Part shown: positions 15,624 to 22,827 of the stretch, piece after piece | How positions within the stretch are numbered: position 1 is the stretch's first letter | How the letters are laid out: each line of letters starts with the position of its first letter | Assembly (NCBI GenBank): GCA_019116445.1 | Contig: DXBP01000006.1 | Location: 16,059-80,058 of the forward strand | DNA length: 64,000 nt | Direction of reading: 5' to 3' | Source of the DNA: Candidatus Gemmiger excrementigallinarum | Lineage (GTDB): Bacteria > Bacillota > Clostridia > Oscillospirales > Ruminococcaceae | The notes under the pieces: model-generated | The model's database searches: none | What the model saw: the letters and a program-made list of their open reading frames with translations, nothing else | Told to the model about the DNA's origin: nothing | Position numbers and translations under genes: made by a program

Positions 15624-16502
15624 TCAGAAAAGAGCTACCACGGCACCGTCATAGGTTTCGCTGATGTAGTCCTTGACTTCCTGACTCTGCAGCGCCTTCA
15701 GCAGGGCCTGGATGGCAGGGTCATTCTCGCGGCCTTCTTTGACCACCAGCACGTTGGCGTAGGTCTGGGCAGCCTCAGAGTCTGCATCCTCGGTAGCCAG
15801 GGCATCGTTGCCCACCGAGAAACCGGCCTCCAGCGCGTAGTTGCCGTTCATGACCGCGTAGTCTACATCGGCCAGGGTACGGGGCAGCTGTGCCGCTTCC
15901 AGTTCTTCCACCTGGACGTTGTGGGGGTTCTCGGTGATGTCGTTGACGGTAGCCGTCAGACCGGCATCCTCCCGGATGGTGATGATGCCCTGAGAGGCCA
16001 GCAGCTGCAGGGCGCGGGCCTCATTGGTGGTATCGTTGGGCACCGCGATGACGGCACCGTCCGGAATTTCCTCCAGGCTCTGGCTCTTGCCCGGGTAGAT
16101 GCCCAGGGGCTCGTAATGGATGGTGCCCACGCTCACCAGGCTGGTGCCGTTCTCCTCATTGAAAGAATCCAGATACGGCTGATGCTGGAAATAGTTGGCG
16201 TCGACCTCGCCGCTTTCGGTCACCATGTTGGGCTGCACATAGTCGCTGAATTCCACGATGTCCAGCGTGATTCCCTGCTCGGCCAGCAGGTCTTTGGCCA
16301 CATTGAGGATTTCGGCATGGGGCGTGGGAGATGCGGCCACCTTGATGGTGGTGCCGGCCAGGTCACTGCCGGTTTCGGCGGTGGAGGCGGCCTCAGAGGA
16401 AGCCGAAGCAGCGGCAGATTCGGAAACGGAAGCGGTAGAACCGCAGGCGGCCAGGCTCAGGGCCAGGGCGCCGGCCAGAGCAGCAGAAATCAACTTTTTC
16501 AT
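15624..16502 (-). CDS. metQ: Methionine-binding lipoprotein MetQ
   Basis: A 292-residue solute-binding lipoprotein of the NlpA/MetQ family. Residues 1-20 are a lipoprotein signal (MKKLISAALAGALALSLAAC) with Cys20 as the lipidation site, followed by a Ser/Ala linker. The mature domain begins IKVAASPTPHAEIL and contains FSDYVQPNMV and YFQHQPYLDSFN, both typical of MetQ. The ATG at 16502 has AAAGGAG upstream. It is the first structural gene after a 5' leader that holds a Met/Cys-rich peptide and a terminator. Confidence 0.94.
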   Translation of the reverse strand: MKKLISAALAGALALSLAACGSTASVSESAAASASSEAASTAETGSDLAGTTIKVAASPTPHAEILNVAKDLLAEQGITLDIVEFSDYVQPNMVTESGEVDANYFQHQPYLDSFNEENGTSLVSVGTIHYEPLGIYPGKSQSLEEIPDGAVIAVPNDTTNEARALQLLASQGIITIREDAGLTATVNDITENPHNVQVEELEAAQLPRTLADVDYAVMNGNYALEAGFSVGNDALATEDADSEAAQTYANVLVVKEGRENDPAIQALLKALQSQEVKDYISETYDGAVVALF

Positions 16503-16572
16503 ACAGAAAATCTCCTTTGTTTGTGTTTGGTTGGTGGTGTGTTTTCGTACGGGCAGGTCCCTCAACCTGCCG

Positions 16573-16617
16573 TCACATTCGTACACCGGGCTGTTTGTAC
16601 ACCGGACCACGTTCCAT
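16573..16617 (-). CDS. 14-codon mini-ORF between attenuator and metQ
   Basis: After the leader terminator, a frame starts with ATG and a near-perfect AAGGAGG site and ends after 14 codons with ATG-TGA. It is followed by a GGCAGGT/ACCTGCC hairpin before the metQ ribosome-binding site. The purpose is unknown: it may couple ribosomes to the read-through transcript, or be a relic. Coding is inferred only from the ribosome-binding site. Confidence 0.4.
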   Translation of the reverse strand: MERGPVYKQPGVRM

Positions 16618-16655
16618 GACAAATTTCCTCCTTATCGGTTGGAAGCCAAAAGAAA

Positions 16656-16687
16656 AGCGGGGCGTCGAACTGCTTCGACACCCCGCT
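16656..16687 (-). terminator. Attenuator terminator of metQNI
   Basis: On the minus strand AGCGGGGTGTCGAA, loop GCAG and TTCGACGCCCCGCT form a 14-bp stem with one mismatch, followed by TTTTCTTTT. It lies between the leader peptide and metQ. Confidence 0.85.
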
Positions 16688-16698
16688 GTGTTTCTTTC

Positions 16699-16794
16699 TT
16701 ACGCGTCCAGATTTGCGCATGAGAAAGCAGGCACAGGCTGCCGAAGCAAACTGCACATGCACATCATCATGCCAAAGCGGCTGCTGCGGTTCAT
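16699..16794 (-). CDS. Met/Cys-rich leader peptide of metQNI
   Basis: A 31-codon frame has AAAGGGG 9 nt before its ATG. Codons 9-14 read MMMCMC, a run of the amino acids whose supply the operon would report. The stop codon lies 11 nt before the attenuator stem. The bases just after the Met/Cys run (minus TGCTTCGGC, 16748-16740) can pair with GTCGAAGCA (16679-16671) in the attenuator's left arm and loop: 9 bp with one G-U pair. This is the classical leader-peptide attenuation layout. Expression is predicted to rise when charged Met (or Cys) tRNA is scarce. Confidence 0.78.
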   Translation of the reverse strand: MNRSSRFGMMMCMCSLLRQPVPAFSCANLDA

Positions 16795-16850
16795 AGTCGT
16801 GTACCCCTTTCTTTGGAAATCGGACAAGCCCAGCGGCTTCTCTGGCTATG

Positions 16851-16879
16851 AGTATAGCCCCCTCGAACCCGTATGTCAA
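16851..16879 (-). promoter_or_regulatory. Promoter of the metQNI leader
   Basis: Minus strand: perfect TTGACA (16879-16874), 17-bp spacer, TATACT (16856-16851). It predicts a leader of about 340 nt before metQ. Confidence 0.82.
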
Positions 16880-16947
16880 CACTTTTTGCATAAAAAGCCA
16901 CATTTTTCAGAATTTTATACAAACAAGGGCAAAAATTCGCAAAGGGG

Positions 16948-16976
16948 TTGCCAATTTCCTACAAATATGGTATGTT
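16948..16976 (+). promoter_or_regulatory. Promoter of the Rrf2 regulator
   Basis: TTGCCA, 17-bp spacer, TATGTT. Confidence 0.5.
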
Positions 16977-17011
16977 AATAGCAAGATATTGTACAGAAAG
17001 AGGAACGCCGC

Positions 17012-17428
17012 ATGAAATTTTCGACCCGCGATCGCTATGCTCTGCGCCTGATGGTAGAGCTGGCCAACCACGGGGACGCTCTGGTCCCCTTGAAGGAGAT
17101 CAGTGACACCCAGCAGATCAGCCTGAAATATCTGGAACAGATCATCACACCGCTGGCCAAAGCCGGACTGGTGCTCAGTGTGCGCGGTGCCCAGGGCGGA
17201 TATCGCCTGGCGCGCCCCGAAACAGAGATCACGGCCGGAGAGATCCTGCGTGCCGTGGAGGGGGAACTGACTGCCATCCCCTGCTTGGGGGCCAACATGG
17301 AGTGTCCCCGCCGCAACCAGTGCCAGACGCTGGATTTCTGGTGCGGGCTCAATGACCTGATCAATCAATATGTGGACAGCATTACGCTGGCACAACTGCG
17401 CGTGAAAAACGAACCGGCCAACGGCTGA
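17012..17428 (+). CDS. Rrf2 family regulator (IscR/CymR-like)
   Basis: The 138-residue protein starts MKFSTRDRYALRLMVELA, the Rrf2 winged-helix start. The recognition region is SLKYLEQIITPLAKAGLVLSVRGAQGGYRLAR. Four Cys (91, 98, 104, 111) in the effector loop could bind an iron-sulfur cluster as in IscR, unlike the cluster-free CymR. The ATG has AGAGGA upstream. It stands alone, next to the met transporter and divergent from it, so a role in sulfur or Fe-S control is plausible but not shown. Confidence 0.9.
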   Translation: MKFSTRDRYALRLMVELANHGDALVPLKEISDTQQISLKYLEQIITPLAKAGLVLSVRGAQGGYRLARPETEITAGEILRAVEGELTAIPCLGANMECPRRNQCQTLDFWCGLNDLINQYVDSITLAQLRVKNEPANG

Positions 17429-17454
17429 GTTTTGCCGCCGTTTTTCCCTGCAAA

Positions 17455-17503
17455 AAAGCCCCCTGCCTGCAGGCTCTTTTACAAGCCGAGGCATGGGGGC
17501 TTT
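17455..17503. terminator. Bidirectional terminator
   Basis: AAAGCCCCCTGCCT pairs with AGGCATGGGGGCTTT (one bulged base) between the converging Rrf2 and SGNH genes. Confidence 0.8.
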
Positions 17504-17522
17504 GCATGTATGTAGGGGCCGA

Positions 17523-18812
17523 TCAGGCGGTTGCGCCGTCATTCCCAGTTGTCTGGGCGGTACCTGCATCTTGTGCCGGTGTTTCCTGAGGCTGCTCTGT
17601 GGCAGCCGGGGCCTGGGTGGCTGTGGGCTCCGGAACCGGGGTAGGCGTTGCCGGGACCGGGGTAGCAGGGGCGGGGGTTGGGGTAGCCGGGCTCGGCTCC
17701 TGGGTCGGCTGTTCTGTCGGAACCGGCGTGGCCGGTTCAGGCGTGGGTTCCGGGGTTGGCGCTTGTGTCGGGGCTTGCGTGGGCGCCACTGTGGGAACCG
17801 GAGTTTCCACTACCTCCTCCTGAGAAGTGGATTCCGAGGAAGTGGAACTGGCCGACGAAGTGTTTGTAACATTGGACGCAGTGGAAACCGAAACGTCCTT
17901 ATCCCCGATATGCTTGGCAACATTTTTCACGGTGGGACGATCATCCTCCGTGATATAGCTATGGGTGCGCACATACTCAAACAGGGCTTCCATAGCCGCC
18001 TTGGTCAGATGGATACCGTCGCTGGATTCCACATAACCGCTCTTGGCATAGCCCGTGGAAGAATCCTTGAGAACCTCCGCGCTGTTGAGGAACTTCCAGT
18101 CGTTTTCCTTGCACATTTCGACAAGGGCCTTATTGTATTCATCCACCTGGGTCTGTGTCAGGTTCTGGTTGGAATGTACCTGCCCCAACGGCGGAATGGC
18201 GTTGACGATGATATCTACGCTGGGATAGGCTTCTACAATGGTTTTGATGCCTTCCTCATAGTTTTCTACAAAACTGTCTGCTGAGTAGCTGGGGCTCAGA
18301 TCGTTGGTACCAAAGGTCAGGATCACGCGCTGGGGCTGCATCAGGAAAACCGCTTTGGCCATGGTGACGTAGTTGGAATACCCTTGCAGCTGCACACACG
18401 CATAAGTCGCCAACGACCGGGCGCTCATGCCCACCGAACCGATGGCATTATCATAGCTGCAGTAGTCAAACATACGGTACATACGGGCCGTGTTGCTGTC
18501 CCCCAGGAACAGCGTTTCATCCACGTAATCCTGTCCGGCGTCCTCGCTTTCCTCCAGAATTGTGGAGGAATACTGCGACTGGTCAATGGTATTCTGATCT
18601 TTGTCGTAACCACTCTCTGTAACCAGGGAATCGCTCTCCGCAGAAGAGTCGCCCTCGGCGCTGCCGCTCAGAAGATCACCGCCGCCCACCAGAACAAAGG
18701 ATATGATCACACTGATCAGCAGCATCAAACTGCACAATCCCATCACAAGATACATCTTGCTGCGTATATCCAATGGCTTTTTCGCCGTTGTATTCTTTCT
18801 TTTGCCTGCCAT
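17523..18812 (-). CDS. Membrane-anchored SGNH/GDSL hydrolase
   Basis: This 429-residue protein has an N-terminal membrane helix (21-42), a Ser/Asp-rich linker, an SGNH hydrolase domain (about 95-285) and a long Pro/Thr/Ala/Glu tail (about 325-429) with PTPEPTPEP-type repeats. Catalytic blocks are GDSNT (Ser106), FGTND (Asn170) and DGIHLT (Asp265, His268). The domain should face outside and could remove or add acyl groups on a surface glycan or peptidoglycan. The tail resembles wall-spanning linkers but has no LPxTG motif. It is transcribed alone, with AAAGGAAA before the ATG. The substrate is unknown. Confidence 0.82.
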   Translation of the reverse strand: MAGKRKNTTAKKPLDIRSKMYLVMGLCSLMLLISVIISFVLVGGGDLLSGSAEGDSSAESDSLVTESGYDKDQNTIDQSQYSSTILEESEDAGQDYVDETLFLGDSNTARMYRMFDYCSYDNAIGSVGMSARSLATYACVQLQGYSNYVTMAKAVFLMQPQRVILTFGTNDLSPSYSADSFVENYEEGIKTIVEAYPSVDIIVNAIPPLGQVHSNQNLTQTQVDEYNKALVEMCKENDWKFLNSAEVLKDSSTGYAKSGYVESSDGIHLTKAAMEALFEYVRTHSYITEDDRPTVKNVAKHIGDKDVSVSTASNVTNTSSASSTSSESTSQEEVVETPVPTVAPTQAPTQAPTPEPTPEPATPVPTEQPTQEPSPATPTPAPATPVPATPTPVPEPTATQAPAATEQPQETPAQDAGTAQTTGNDGATA

Positions 18813-18934
18813 TGCGTTTCCTTTCGCGCAAAAAGTTCTGTCCTACCCAATATTTCTATGCATACAGCAGTTATTGTACACTATTTTTTGTCTGAGCGCC
18901 AGTGTTTTCTCAATTTTTACATATTTTAGGCTCA

Positions 18935-18972
18935 AAAAAGCAGTTTCCCGTCAGGACAGGAAACTGCTTTTT
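18935..18972. terminator. Terminator of the ECF S component gene
   Basis: AAAAAGCAGTTTCC / GGAAACTGCTTTTT form a perfect 14-bp stem with a 10-nt loop. Confidence 0.88.
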
Positions 18973-18975
18973 CGT

Positions 18976-19623
18976 TTATTCCTTGGGCAGAAGGTGCGCA
19001 CGCCGCAGCGCCGGTTCCAGCGCCAGATAGAGTGCCACCGCGCATACTGTGGAGAGCAGCGAATTCACCAGCGTGACACCGCCGGCAATTTTGATGAACA
19101 CCGAAGCCACTTCCACCGGTTGGCCGAAAATGTAGCGGTCCCGGAAATACCCGACCAGCGGATCGGTAAAGACATTTACCAACAGACCGCTGAAGGCGCT
19201 GGCGGCGACCAGTGCCAGATACCGCGCTTTACCATCGTTTTTGTGGCGGCGCAGATGCAGAATCCGGTGGGCTGTAACGCCGCAAACCACGCCGATGATA
19301 AACTTCAGGATAAACGTTGTAAAGGCGTAGCCCGGATCCCCGGCGATCACATCGGCCAATGCCAGACCGATGGCACCTGCCAGACCGCCCGAAACGCCGT
19401 CCAGCAGCATAGCGGTCAATGCCGTAAAGGTATTGCCGAGGTGAAACGAAGACCCGCCCGCGAAGGGGATGCGGAAAAATTCATAGGCCACAAAGCTGAG
19501 CGCCGCCATGACACCAACAATGCTGATGCGCTGCACCGTAAACTCGGTTTTGGTCAGCGCCGCAATAAGCAGCGCCAGCGCTACAGCTCCGAACAGCAAC
19601 AGCCACATGGTTGCCGTATCCAT
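18976..19623 (-). CDS. ECF transporter S component, candidate vitamin B6 (PdxU-like)
   Basis: A 215-residue membrane protein with about six helices. SSFHLGNTFTALTAMLLDGVSGGLAGAIGLALADV is the conserved core of one ECF S-component family (HLGN motif). S components bind a vitamin and use a shared energising module (EcfA/A'/T), which is not encoded here. It diverges from a MocR/PdxR-type regulator across a short spacer with an inverted repeat. PdxR-type regulators are known to control vitamin B6 genes, so pyridoxine/pyridoxal uptake is a reasonable inference. The ATG at 19623 has AAAGGAG upstream. Confidence 0.7.
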   Translation of the reverse strand: MDTATMWLLLFGAVALALLIAALTKTEFTVQRISIVGVMAALSFVAYEFFRIPFAGGSSFHLGNTFTALTAMLLDGVSGGLAGAIGLALADVIAGDPGYAFTTFILKFIIGVVCGVTAHRILHLRRHKNDGKARYLALVAASAFSGLLVNVFTDPLVGYFRDRYIFGQPVEVASVFIKIAGGVTLVNSLLSTVCAVALYLALEPALRRAHLLPKE

Positions 19624-19650
19624 AATGAAACCACTCCTTTATGTCTTTTG

Positions 19651-19677
19651 CAACCGTCCTTGTACCAATGGCGGTTG
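19651..19677. repeat. Inverted repeat, candidate MocR/PdxR operator
   Basis: CAACCG and CGGTTG are separated by 15 bp. The right half overlaps the -35 of the regulator's own promoter. Confidence 0.5.
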
Positions 19678-19703
19678 ACAAATTCTTTCCTGCAGGGTAT
19701 GCT
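19675..19703 (+). promoter_or_regulatory. Promoter of the MocR-type regulator
   Basis: Perfect TTGACA, 17-bp spacer, TATGCT. A minus-strand TATAAT (19712-19707) for the ECF gene lies just downstream, so the divergent promoters overlap. Confidence 0.7.
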
Positions 19704-19781
19704 CCTATTATAGCGTTTTCTGGCTCCGGATAAATGCCCAGTTTTTGATTTTTTTATGGTGCCAGTTTGGAGGGCTTCTTC

Positions 19782-21176
19782 ATGATCGAATTGAAAAACG
19801 ACGAAAAAGCACCCTTGTACGAGCAGCTTTACACGGCCCTGGCGGACGAGATCCGAAGCGGTCAGCGAGCCCCCGGAACCGCACTGCCGGGGCGGCGGAC
19901 GATGGCTGCCCAGTTGGGAGTCAGCATCAACACCGTGGATGCCGCCTACCAGATGCTGGCTGCCGAGGGTCTGGCCGAAGCACGGCCGCGCAGCGGCTTC
20001 TATGTGCAAAAAACCTATGGTATGCTGCACAGCCGCACCGCCCGGCCCGACGACACGCCTGCAGCCGCCCAAGCCCCGGTCCCTGAGGGAGCACGGTTTG
20101 ATCTTTCCACCGGCAGCGTGGACACCGCCCTCTTCCCTGCCCGCAGCTGGGGACGCATCCAACGGGAGCTGCTCTACCAGCGGCCGGAACTGTTACAACG
20201 CGGCGAGATGCAGGGCGACGATGCACTGCGAATCCAGATTGCCCGGTATCTTTCGGCGTATCGCGGCGTAGACTGTACCCCCGAACAGATCGTTGTGGGG
20301 GCAGGCAGCGAATATCTGCTGGGCTGCCTGGCCCATCTGTTTGCCGGCGGGACGGCTGCCGTGGAAAATCCAGGCTATTCCCGTACGCGGGCAGTTTTGC
20401 AAAACAACGCCCTGTCCTGCACACTGGTGGACATCGATCAGGATGGCCTGTCGGCGGAAGCGTTGGAAAAAAGTGGTGCCAACTTGTGCTATCTGACGCC
20501 AAGCCACCACTTCCCCACCGGCGTAACCATGCCTGCCCCGCGCCGGGCCCAGATTCTGGCCTGGGCAGCCGCCAGGCCCGGGCGCTATATTCTGGAGGAT
20601 GACTACGACTCGGAATTTCGCTTTGACACCCGCCCTCTGCCCAGTTTACAGGGCATGGCCGGTCCCGACGGTCCGGTGGTGTATCTGACCACCTTTTCCA
20701 AAAGTCTGGCGCCCGGCATCCGCATCGCCTGTATGGTCCTGCCCCGCCGTCTGCTGGCACAATACCAAAGGGATTTTGCGGTCTATGCCAATACCGTAGG
20801 ACGGTTTGAGCAGCAGACGTTGGCTGCCTTTATGGCCGGTGGCTACTTTACAAGGCACCTGGCCCGGATGCGCCTGGTTTACAAGCGGCGTATGGAAGCC
20901 TTTGCCACAGCTCTGCGCCGGGAACTGCCCGGCGTTACGCTGGGCAGCGTACACAGCGGCCTGCATTTTTTACTGACACTGCCCGGTGCCGGCGGCGAAG
21001 CAGCCATGGTAGAGGCTGCCGCCCGGGAAGGGGTACGGCTGCGCGGTCTGCGCGAATACTATCTGGCACGGCCGGAGCTCTGCCCGCCCGATACCGTTGT
21101 GGCGGGCTATTCAGCACTGAAAGAGGAGGATATTCCGGCAGTGGCGGCCGCCCTGGCACGGGCCTGGATCCGCTGA
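19782..21176 (+). CDS. MocR/PdxR-type regulator (GntR HTH + aminotransferase)
   Basis: A 464-residue fusion. Residues 1-75 are a GntR winged helix (PLYEQLYTALADEIRSGQ ... LGVSINTVDAAYQMLAAEGL). The rest is a fold-type I aminotransferase domain with YILEDDYDSEFRF and TTFSKSLAPGIRIA, whose Lys should hold PLP. MocR proteins use PLP as an effector; PdxR members activate vitamin B6 synthesis or uptake. The ATG at 19782 has GGAGGG upstream; an earlier TTG in frame lies inside that site. It diverges from an ECF S component and probably regulates it. Confidence 0.9.
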   Translation: MIELKNDEKAPLYEQLYTALADEIRSGQRAPGTALPGRRTMAAQLGVSINTVDAAYQMLAAEGLAEARPRSGFYVQKTYGMLHSRTARPDDTPAAAQAPVPEGARFDLSTGSVDTALFPARSWGRIQRELLYQRPELLQRGEMQGDDALRIQIARYLSAYRGVDCTPEQIVVGAGSEYLLGCLAHLFAGGTAAVENPGYSRTRAVLQNNALSCTLVDIDQDGLSAEALEKSGANLCYLTPSHHFPTGVTMPAPRRAQILAWAAARPGRYILEDDYDSEFRFDTRPLPSLQGMAGPDGPVVYLTTFSKSLAPGIRIACMVLPRRLLAQYQRDFAVYANTVGRFEQQTLAAFMAGGYFTRHLARMRLVYKRRMEAFATALRRELPGVTLGSVHSGLHFLLTLPGAGGEAAMVEAAAREGVRLRGLREYYLARPELCPPDTVVAGYSALKEEDIPAVAAALARAWIR

Positions 21177-21184
21177 CAGAAGAA

Positions 21185-21214
21185 AAAGAGGGACGACTCT
21201 CGTCGTCCCTCTTT
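21185..21214. terminator. Bidirectional terminator
   Basis: AAAGAGGGACGAC and GTCGTCCCTCTTT form a 13-bp stem around TCTC, between the converging regulator and SPFH genes. Confidence 0.88.
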
Positions 21215-21231
21215 GCTGTTGCGGGGAATGT

Positions 21232-22131
21232 TTACTTGGCAGCGGCTCCACCGGAGATTTCCTGGATGGCAGCCACCGTTGCGGCCAGGTTCTGCATATC
21301 GCTGGGCACAATGAGTTTGGTTGCCTTGCCGTCGGCCACCTTTTCCATGGCTTCCATACTGCGCAGGGCCAGGAAATTGTGGTTGGGGTTGGCTTCATTG
21401 ATCAGACGGATGGCATCGGCCTGGGCTTTCTGCACCGTAAGCAGCGCCTGGGCTTCACCTTCGGCCTCCCGGATGCGCTGCTGCTTGACGGCTTCTGCGC
21501 GCAGGATGGCCGATTCTTTTTCGCCTTCGGCGCGGGTGATGGCGGCCTGCTTCTCACCTTCTGCCAACAGAATGGAAGCCCGCTTTTCGCGGTCCGCCTT
21601 CATCTGTTTTTCCATAGCCTGGCGGATTTCCAGCGGCGGTTCGATGTTTTTCAGCTCCACGCGGTTCACCTTGATACCCCAGCGGTCGGTGGATTCGTCC
21701 AGGCTGGCGGTGATGCGGGTGTTGATGGCATCCCGGCTGGTCAGGGTTTCGTCCAGGGTCATGGAACCGATGATATCACGCAGGGTCGTGGCAGACAGGT
21801 TCTCGATGGCCTGAATGGGGCGATTGACGCCGTAAGCGTACAGCTTGGCATCAAACACCTGGAAAAACACCACCGTGTCGATCATCATAGTGACGTTATC
21901 GCGGGTGATGACCGGCTGAGGCGGGAAATCGGCAGCTTCCTCCTTGAGGGAAACCTTGCGGGCCACACGCTCCACGAAGGGGGTGCGGATGTGCAGGCCT
22001 GCACCCCAGGTGTCTTTGTACACGCCAAGCCACTCAGTCACATAGGCATTGGACTGGGGCACAATGACGATGCAGCGCACCAGAATAATCAGGACTACCA
22101 CCAGAAGAATTGCAAAAATCAGCAGCGGCAT
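21232..22131 (-). CDS. SPFH/Band 7 membrane protein (stomatin-like, QmcA family)
   Basis: A 299-residue protein with an N-terminal membrane helix (1-20). The SPFH domain (about 20-180) contains VPQSNAYVTEWLGVYKDTWGAG and VNRVELKNIEPP. A long charged alpha-helical segment (about 185-245) rich in Ala/Glu follows. Stomatin-like proteins assemble large membrane rings and shape lipid microdomains, often with protease partners. It is 28 bp downstream of an NfeD gene, the usual bacterial pairing. The start has AAAAGGAGG upstream. Confidence 0.92.
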   Translation of the reverse strand: MPLLIFAILLVVVLIILVRCIVIVPQSNAYVTEWLGVYKDTWGAGLHIRTPFVERVARKVSLKEEAADFPPQPVITRDNVTMMIDTVVFFQVFDAKLYAYGVNRPIQAIENLSATTLRDIIGSMTLDETLTSRDAINTRITASLDESTDRWGIKVNRVELKNIEPPLEIRQAMEKQMKADREKRASILLAEGEKQAAITRAEGEKESAILRAEAVKQQRIREAEGEAQALLTVQKAQADAIRLINEANPNHNFLALRSMEAMEKVADGKATKLIVPSDMQNLAATVAAIQEISGGAAAK

Positions 22132-22159
22132 AGGGACCTCCTTTTCTCTTTTCCAACAA

Positions 22160-22609
22160 TCAGGCGGTGGCTGTTTCCACAGTCACCGGGGATACAATCA
22201 GAATCGCACCGTCCACATCCAGTACCCGGCAAGGTGTGCCTTTGGGCATCGCTGCATCCGCGCGGGCCTGCCAGTCCAGACCATCTACACGTACGCGCCC
22301 CAGGTAACCGGGGTTGATATCCACAAGCACGACCCCTTGCTTGCCGATCGTCAACGGCGAACCGTTGGTGACCGGAGCCTTGCGCTCTTTACGGCGCTTG
22401 GCCAGTGTAGGGACCATGAGGATGAGCGCCACCGCCGAAACAACGGCAAAAACCGCCGCTTCCACCGACAGGGATTGGGTGAAGAAACTGACGATCAGTG
22501 CTGCCGCAGCACCGACGGCAAACCAGATGGAAACCAGCGCTGTGGTGGATGCTTCCAGCACCACGAACGCGATCACCGCGATAAGCCAGAATAAAGTATC
22601 AGGCGACAT
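22160..22609 (-). CDS. NfeD family membrane protein
   Basis: A 149-residue short-form NfeD protein. Two to three membrane helices lie in the first 70 residues. A C-terminal OB-fold domain (about 85-145) contains GKQGVVLVDINPGYLGRVRVDGLDWQARAD, typical of NfeD. It pairs with the SPFH protein encoded just downstream. The ATG has a strong GGAAGGAGG site. Confidence 0.9.
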   Translation of the reverse strand: MSPDTLFWLIAVIAFVVLEASTTALVSIWFAVGAAAALIVSFFTQSLSVEAAVFAVVSAVALILMVPTLAKRRKERKAPVTNGSPLTIGKQGVVLVDINPGYLGRVRVDGLDWQARADAAMPKGTPCRVLDVDGAILIVSPVTVETATA

Positions 22610-22648
22610 AAGACGGAACCTCCTTCCGTGTGTACCATCTTTGTCAAC

Positions 22649-22677
22649 ACTTTAACATGAGAACCCTGCACTGTCAA
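22649..22677 (-). promoter_or_regulatory. Promoter of the nfeD-SPFH operon
   Basis: Minus strand: TTGACA, 17-bp spacer, TAAAGT. Confidence 0.7.
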
Positions 22678-22782
22678 GATTATGTGATGTAAAATCTGCA
22701 AATCACGCGTCAAATTCTGTATAATTTGCACGCATTCTACCAGATTCGAGAGCGGAACGCCCGATAGCTTACAAATACAAAA

Positions 22783-22814
22783 GGCCTCCGCTGCCAAATT
22801 TGGCAGCGAAGGCC
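22783..22814 (-). terminator. Terminator of the GH13 gene
   Basis: GGCCTTCGCTGCCA / TGGCAGCGGAGGCC (minus strand) form a stem with one mismatch, followed by TTTTG. Confidence 0.8.
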
Positions 22815-22827
22815 GGAATGTGATCCA

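Noticed and set aside
16503..16860. SAM riboswitch or T-box upstream of metQ
   Set aside because: No S-box core or T-box TGGNACCGCG sequence was seen; the Met/Cys leader and terminator explain the region.
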